DNA of 6,787 nucleotides from assembly GCA_020047885.1 (NCBI GenBank), contig JAIFNF010000073.1, positions 1 to 6,787 on the forward strand, in the 5' to 3' direction. The notes below the pieces were generated by a model, which was not told the DNA's origin, did not search any database, and was given only the letters and a program-made list of their open reading frames with translations. A program made the translations under genes and the position numbers. This DNA comes from Gammaproteobacteria bacterium. Lineage in GTDB: Bacteria > Pseudomonadota > Gammaproteobacteria > Competibacterales > Competibacteraceae. Below, piece by piece: positions 5,121 through 6,787 of this stretch; within the stretch, counting starts at the first letter, position 1, and each line of letters starts with the position of its first letter.

Positions 5121-5332
5121 CGGGACTCTCCATCAAAAAGCTGTGTCCTCGCGAAAGAGGGGACAGACCCGTGCAGCAACTACCTTTCTTGTTTACGCCA
5201 CGAAGGGCGCTAAAAAAGCGTAGCACAAGAGACACCATGACTTCGCATCTTGGACAGTCCCCTTGCCGACCATGATGAACGGGTCAGTCCCTCTGAAAGA
5301 GACCCTGCCGGACTACCGGCAGATGGAGGTCC
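5121..5332. other. Intergenic region between rep-like and 108-aa genes, with stem-loops and a repeated 11-mer
   Basis: No convincing gene. On the minus strand CTGCCGG and CCGGCAG (5305-5322) form a perfect 7-bp stem about ten bases after the rep-like stop, followed by a second stem (GUCUCU with AGGGAC, about 5288-5304). Together they could be a weak terminator or an mRNA end. The related sequences gggacagaccc (5160-5170), tggacagtccc (5251-5261) and gggtcagtccc (5281-5291) fit the pattern GGGWCAGWCCC and may be binding sites. Confidence 0.4.
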
Positions 5333-6442
5333 TCAACCGTCGCCGGATACGTCGCCCCCCATCGCCTCCCGCCGCCGCTTCAATTCCAGTTCAAGTTCTT
5401 TTACCTGTTCCTTTGGCATCCCGGAGTCTATGGCTCGGATGACGATCATGGCATCCCGCCGAAACGGGGAATCTGCACGAGGGGTCGGGGTCATGGGGGG
5501 TTTGACCACCTCCGGGGTCACGGGGGCAGGTCGAGGCTTTGCCGCGTGTTTTGGCATCCATATCCCAGTCGCTGGATCAAAGGTTGCGCCGAGCCGGATC
5601 ATGTTTTTCTCAAAATCCGCCTGAATCTGTTCCGGGGTCTGCTTAGGACCTCGATTAGCGGGCTGGCCGGGTATCCACGATGAGGCCGGGTTAGGTCTTT
5701 CGATGGCGTAAGCAGGTCTGCTCCCGCCTTGGGGATTGACGGGCTTAGGGCCGCGCTCGTTGCGAATCCAGTTCTTCCAGGCCGGAGTCCAGTCCACTAA
5801 CACGAAGCCCTTGCTACGGCGGTCGTCTAGGAACTTCTCCGCACTGGCTTGGATCACCGTAGCGTCAAGCTCAGGGCGCATCCCAGCGCCGATGACGATC
5901 CAGTCCTCTGGGACGCATTCCGGCGGGGCGGTCTTCACCGGTCGAGGGGGTACTGGTGTGCGGAGCACGGGTGCAGAGAGAGGGGCCTGCACTTGGGGTT
6001 CCACCGGTGCCGATTCGGGCTGCGCTGCTCTCTCTGTTCCTTGGTTTGATGAGTGGGCTGTTCTGGGTGCCGTTTTGGGCAGGGGTGGGGTGCCGTTTTG
6101 GGCAGGGGTGGTGATCGAAACGGGCAGGGGTTCCGGGAGCCGAGCGCCCATCGGTTGCAGGGGTTGTTGGAGCAGGTAGTAGTCCACCCGAATACCGGAG
6201 TTGATCTCTTTCCTGATCAGCCCCTTTCGCTCCAGCCCGGAGGTGGCCTTGCTGATTCTGGATTCGGATAACTGGGTAATGTGGGATAGCCGCTCCCGTC
6301 CCGGCCAGCAATGACCATCAGGGTTGGCGTGGAGCGCCAGAGCGTTGAAGGTGAGGATTTCCGCACGGGTGCAGCCAGCCAAGGACTGAATAGCGGAAAA
6401 ATTGATGATCGCGAATTGTTCGCGGGAAGTCTGGACCAACAT
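5333..6442 (-). CDS. Probable plasmid/phage-type replication protein (winged helix plus DnaT-like domain)
   Basis: A 369-aa protein probably acting in replication initiation or primosome loading. Residues about 25-90 form a winged helix of the HTH_36 type found in plasmid and phage replication proteins (RAEILTFNALALHANPDG, then CWPGRERLSHITQLSESRIS and GLERKGLIRKE). A proline-rich linker covers about 92-178. Residues 179-230 (EDWIVIGAGMRPEL, then EKFLDDRRSKGF and VDWTPAWKNWIRNER) resemble the small Trp-rich domain of replisome organisers and DnaT-like proteins. The tail is Pro- and Lys-rich with a charged C-terminal helix (345-360). ATG 6442 is chosen, with AAAGG five bases upstream; a TTG at 6460 would add six residues. 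The family call rests on recall. A plain DNA-binding regulator is the main alternative. It heads the leftward pair with the 108-aa gene. Confidence 0.65.
   Translation of the reverse strand: MLVQTSREQFAIINFSAIQSLAGCTRAEILTFNALALHANPDGHCWPGRERLSHITQLSESRISKATSGLERKGLIRKEINSGIRVDYYLLQQPLQPMGARLPEPLPVSITTPAQNGTPPLPKTAPRTAHSSNQGTERAAQPESAPVEPQVQAPLSAPVLRTPVPPRPVKTAPPECVPEDWIVIGAGMRPELDATVIQASAEKFLDDRRSKGFVLVDWTPAWKNWIRNERGPKPVNPQGGSRPAYAIERPNPASSWIPGQPANRGPKQTPEQIQADFEKNMIRLGATFDPATGIWMPKHAAKPRPAPVTPEVVKPPMTPTPRADSPFRRDAMIVIRAIDSGMPKEQVKELELELKRRREAMGGDVSGDG
6065..6111. repeat. Tandem duplication of a 23-bp unit inside the rep-like gene
   Basis: The sequence beginning gggtgccgttttgggcaggg occurs at 6065 and again at 6088, a perfect period of 23 bp over two copies. 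Since 23 is not a multiple of three, the copies are translated in different frames: on the minus strand one reads PAQNGTP and the other PLPKTAP. They lie in the proline-rich linker. Confidence 0.9.
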
Positions 6443-6498
6443 GACAGCCTTTTTCTCCAAATTTGGGCCGCAAGTCGCTTGGAGCAGTGAGATTCAAG

Positions 6499-6537
6499 AT
6501 TGTAATTAGCCCACTTCCTGCTAAACTAATTACTAGC
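6499..6537. promoter_or_regulatory. Promoter/operator region of the rep-like gene
   Basis: On the minus strand TACAAT (6504-6499) is a good -10 box 57 bases before the ATG at 6442, but its -35 is poor. On the plus strand the overlapping TGTAAT (6501-6506) is a -10 candidate with TTGGAG (6479-6484) 16 bp upstream. Two 8-bp arms, GTAATTAG (6502-6509) and CTAATTAC (6526-6533), form an inverted repeat across the region, as expected of an operator for a dimeric repressor or self-regulating initiator. GCTA/TAGC (6520-6537) is nested inside. Confidence 0.4.
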
Positions 6538-6604
6538 GCCTTGATCCCGCTGCTTAACGTGCAGCAAGTTTTAAGCAAACCGCCACCTAGATGGGTGGCG
6601 TTTT
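6513..6604 (+). ncRNA. Candidate counter-transcribed RNA upstream of the rep-like gene
   Basis: A plus-strand promoter candidate (TTGGAG, 16 bp, TGTAAT ending at 6506) and a plus-strand terminator ending near 6604 would define an RNA of about 90 bases, antisense to any rep mRNA that starts further right. It contains two mutually exclusive stems: GCTGC/GCAGC (6549-6553, 6561-6565) or TGCTTAA/TTAAGCA (6551-6557, 6571-6577). This is the layout of plasmid copy-number control RNAs, but neither transcript is shown and the rep promoter could lie inside instead. Confidence 0.35.
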
Positions 6605-6608
6605 GTTG
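6581..6608 (+). terminator. Intrinsic terminator, plus strand
   Basis: CGCCACC (6581-6587) and GGTGGCG (6594-6600) form a perfect 7-bp stem with a 6-base loop, followed by TTTTGTTG. On the minus strand the tail is GTTTGCTT, which is weaker, so plus-strand use is favoured. No plus-strand protein gene ends here, which suggests either a short RNA or insulation of the rep region. Confidence 0.6.
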
Positions 6609-6787
6609 TGTGCTAAAAAATCTCTCGGACTTCTCTCCAAAAAAAAGGGTTGTAGCGACGGTCAAGGAACCGGCGCGGCTGGTGCTAATTCTAGCGTACA
6701 TTTGCCCGAAAATTCGCCTAGTTTTGGGCTACGAGGCGTCATTACGTCTGCGCCCATGATTTTTGCCGGTTCTTGTGGCTCCAAACT
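6605..6787. other. No gene seen
   Basis: The open frames here are short and look like chance frames. On the minus strand TTGACC (6664-6659) is a good -35 sequence without a convincing -10, and TAGAAT (6693-6688) is a good -10 without a -35. Either might serve a longer rep leader. CCC(G)AAAA and TTTTGGG around 6707-6728 form an imperfect inverted repeat. Nothing else could be supported. Confidence 0.4.

Noticed and set aside
4804..5223. 139-aa plus-strand open frame rich in Gly, Ser and Cys
   Set aside because: It is antisense to the 108-aa gene, which has a good ribosome binding site and a terminator. The Gly run is the complement of the proline codons.
5032..5238. 68-aa minus-strand frame overlapping the start of the 108-aa gene
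   Set aside because: It has no ribosome binding site at 5238 and overlaps a better-supported gene in another frame.
5736..6179. 147-aa plus-strand open frame
   Set aside because: It lies antisense to the rep-like gene in its proline-rich part and has no ribosome binding site or recognisable domain.
5871..6311. 146-aa minus-strand open frame in another phase of the rep-like gene
   Set aside because: Composition is typical of an out-of-frame reading of a Pro-rich, GC-rich linker; the main frame contains recognisable domains on both sides.
6443..6460. Upstream TTG start for the rep-like gene
   Set aside because: The ATG at 6442 has an AAAGG at a suitable distance, while the TTG lies within its leader and adds only six residues.
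6463..6759. 98-aa plus-strand open frame at the right edge
   Set aside because: It runs through an intrinsic terminator and palindromes and has no ribosome binding site or coherent domain.

Overview
The window looks like part of a proteobacterial plasmid or plasmid-like accessory element (most likely gammaproteobacterial, judged only from protein style, moderate GC and codon use) that has received a compact transposon. No chromosomal housekeeping gene, tRNA or rRNA is visible.

Bases 1-3727 are a transposon. It is bounded by 161-bp terminal inverted repeats (1-161 and 3567-3727) that pair at 160 of 161 positions. Inside, all on the + strand, are a palindromic region that is a good candidate resolution (res) site, a serine resolvase, a Mu/Tn552/TniA-type DDE transposase and a TnsC/TniB/ExeA-like AAA+ ATPase. 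The transposase should join strands at repeated motifs in the terminal repeats, the ATPase should control target capture, and the resolvase should resolve cointegrates at res. There is no cargo gene and no TniQ/TnsD-like target selector. The transposase frame is broken at 1123-1125 by an in-frame TGA that separates an N-terminal helix-turn-helix segment from the catalytic part, so it is either inactivated, made by leaky readthrough (UGAC context), or restarted at the ATG at 1141.

Bases 3728-4500 hold a leftward operon of unknown function: a 120-aa protein, a 75-aa protein overlapping it by ATGA, and the first few codons of a third gene with a strong ribosome binding site that the transposon has cut off. 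Bases 4405-4722 are AT-rich and dense in stem-loops, including a convincing leftward terminator and a nested stem-loop whose pairing is complete only as minus-strand RNA.

Bases 4794-6442 carry, leftward, a probable replication-initiation or replisome-organiser-like protein (winged helix, proline-rich linker, small Trp-rich domain, 369 aa) followed by a 108-aa helical, proline- and basic-tailed protein. Upstream of the rep-like gene (6443-6604) are inverted repeats and a plus-strand promoter and terminator pair that would fit a short counter-transcribed RNA. Bases 6605-6787 show no gene.
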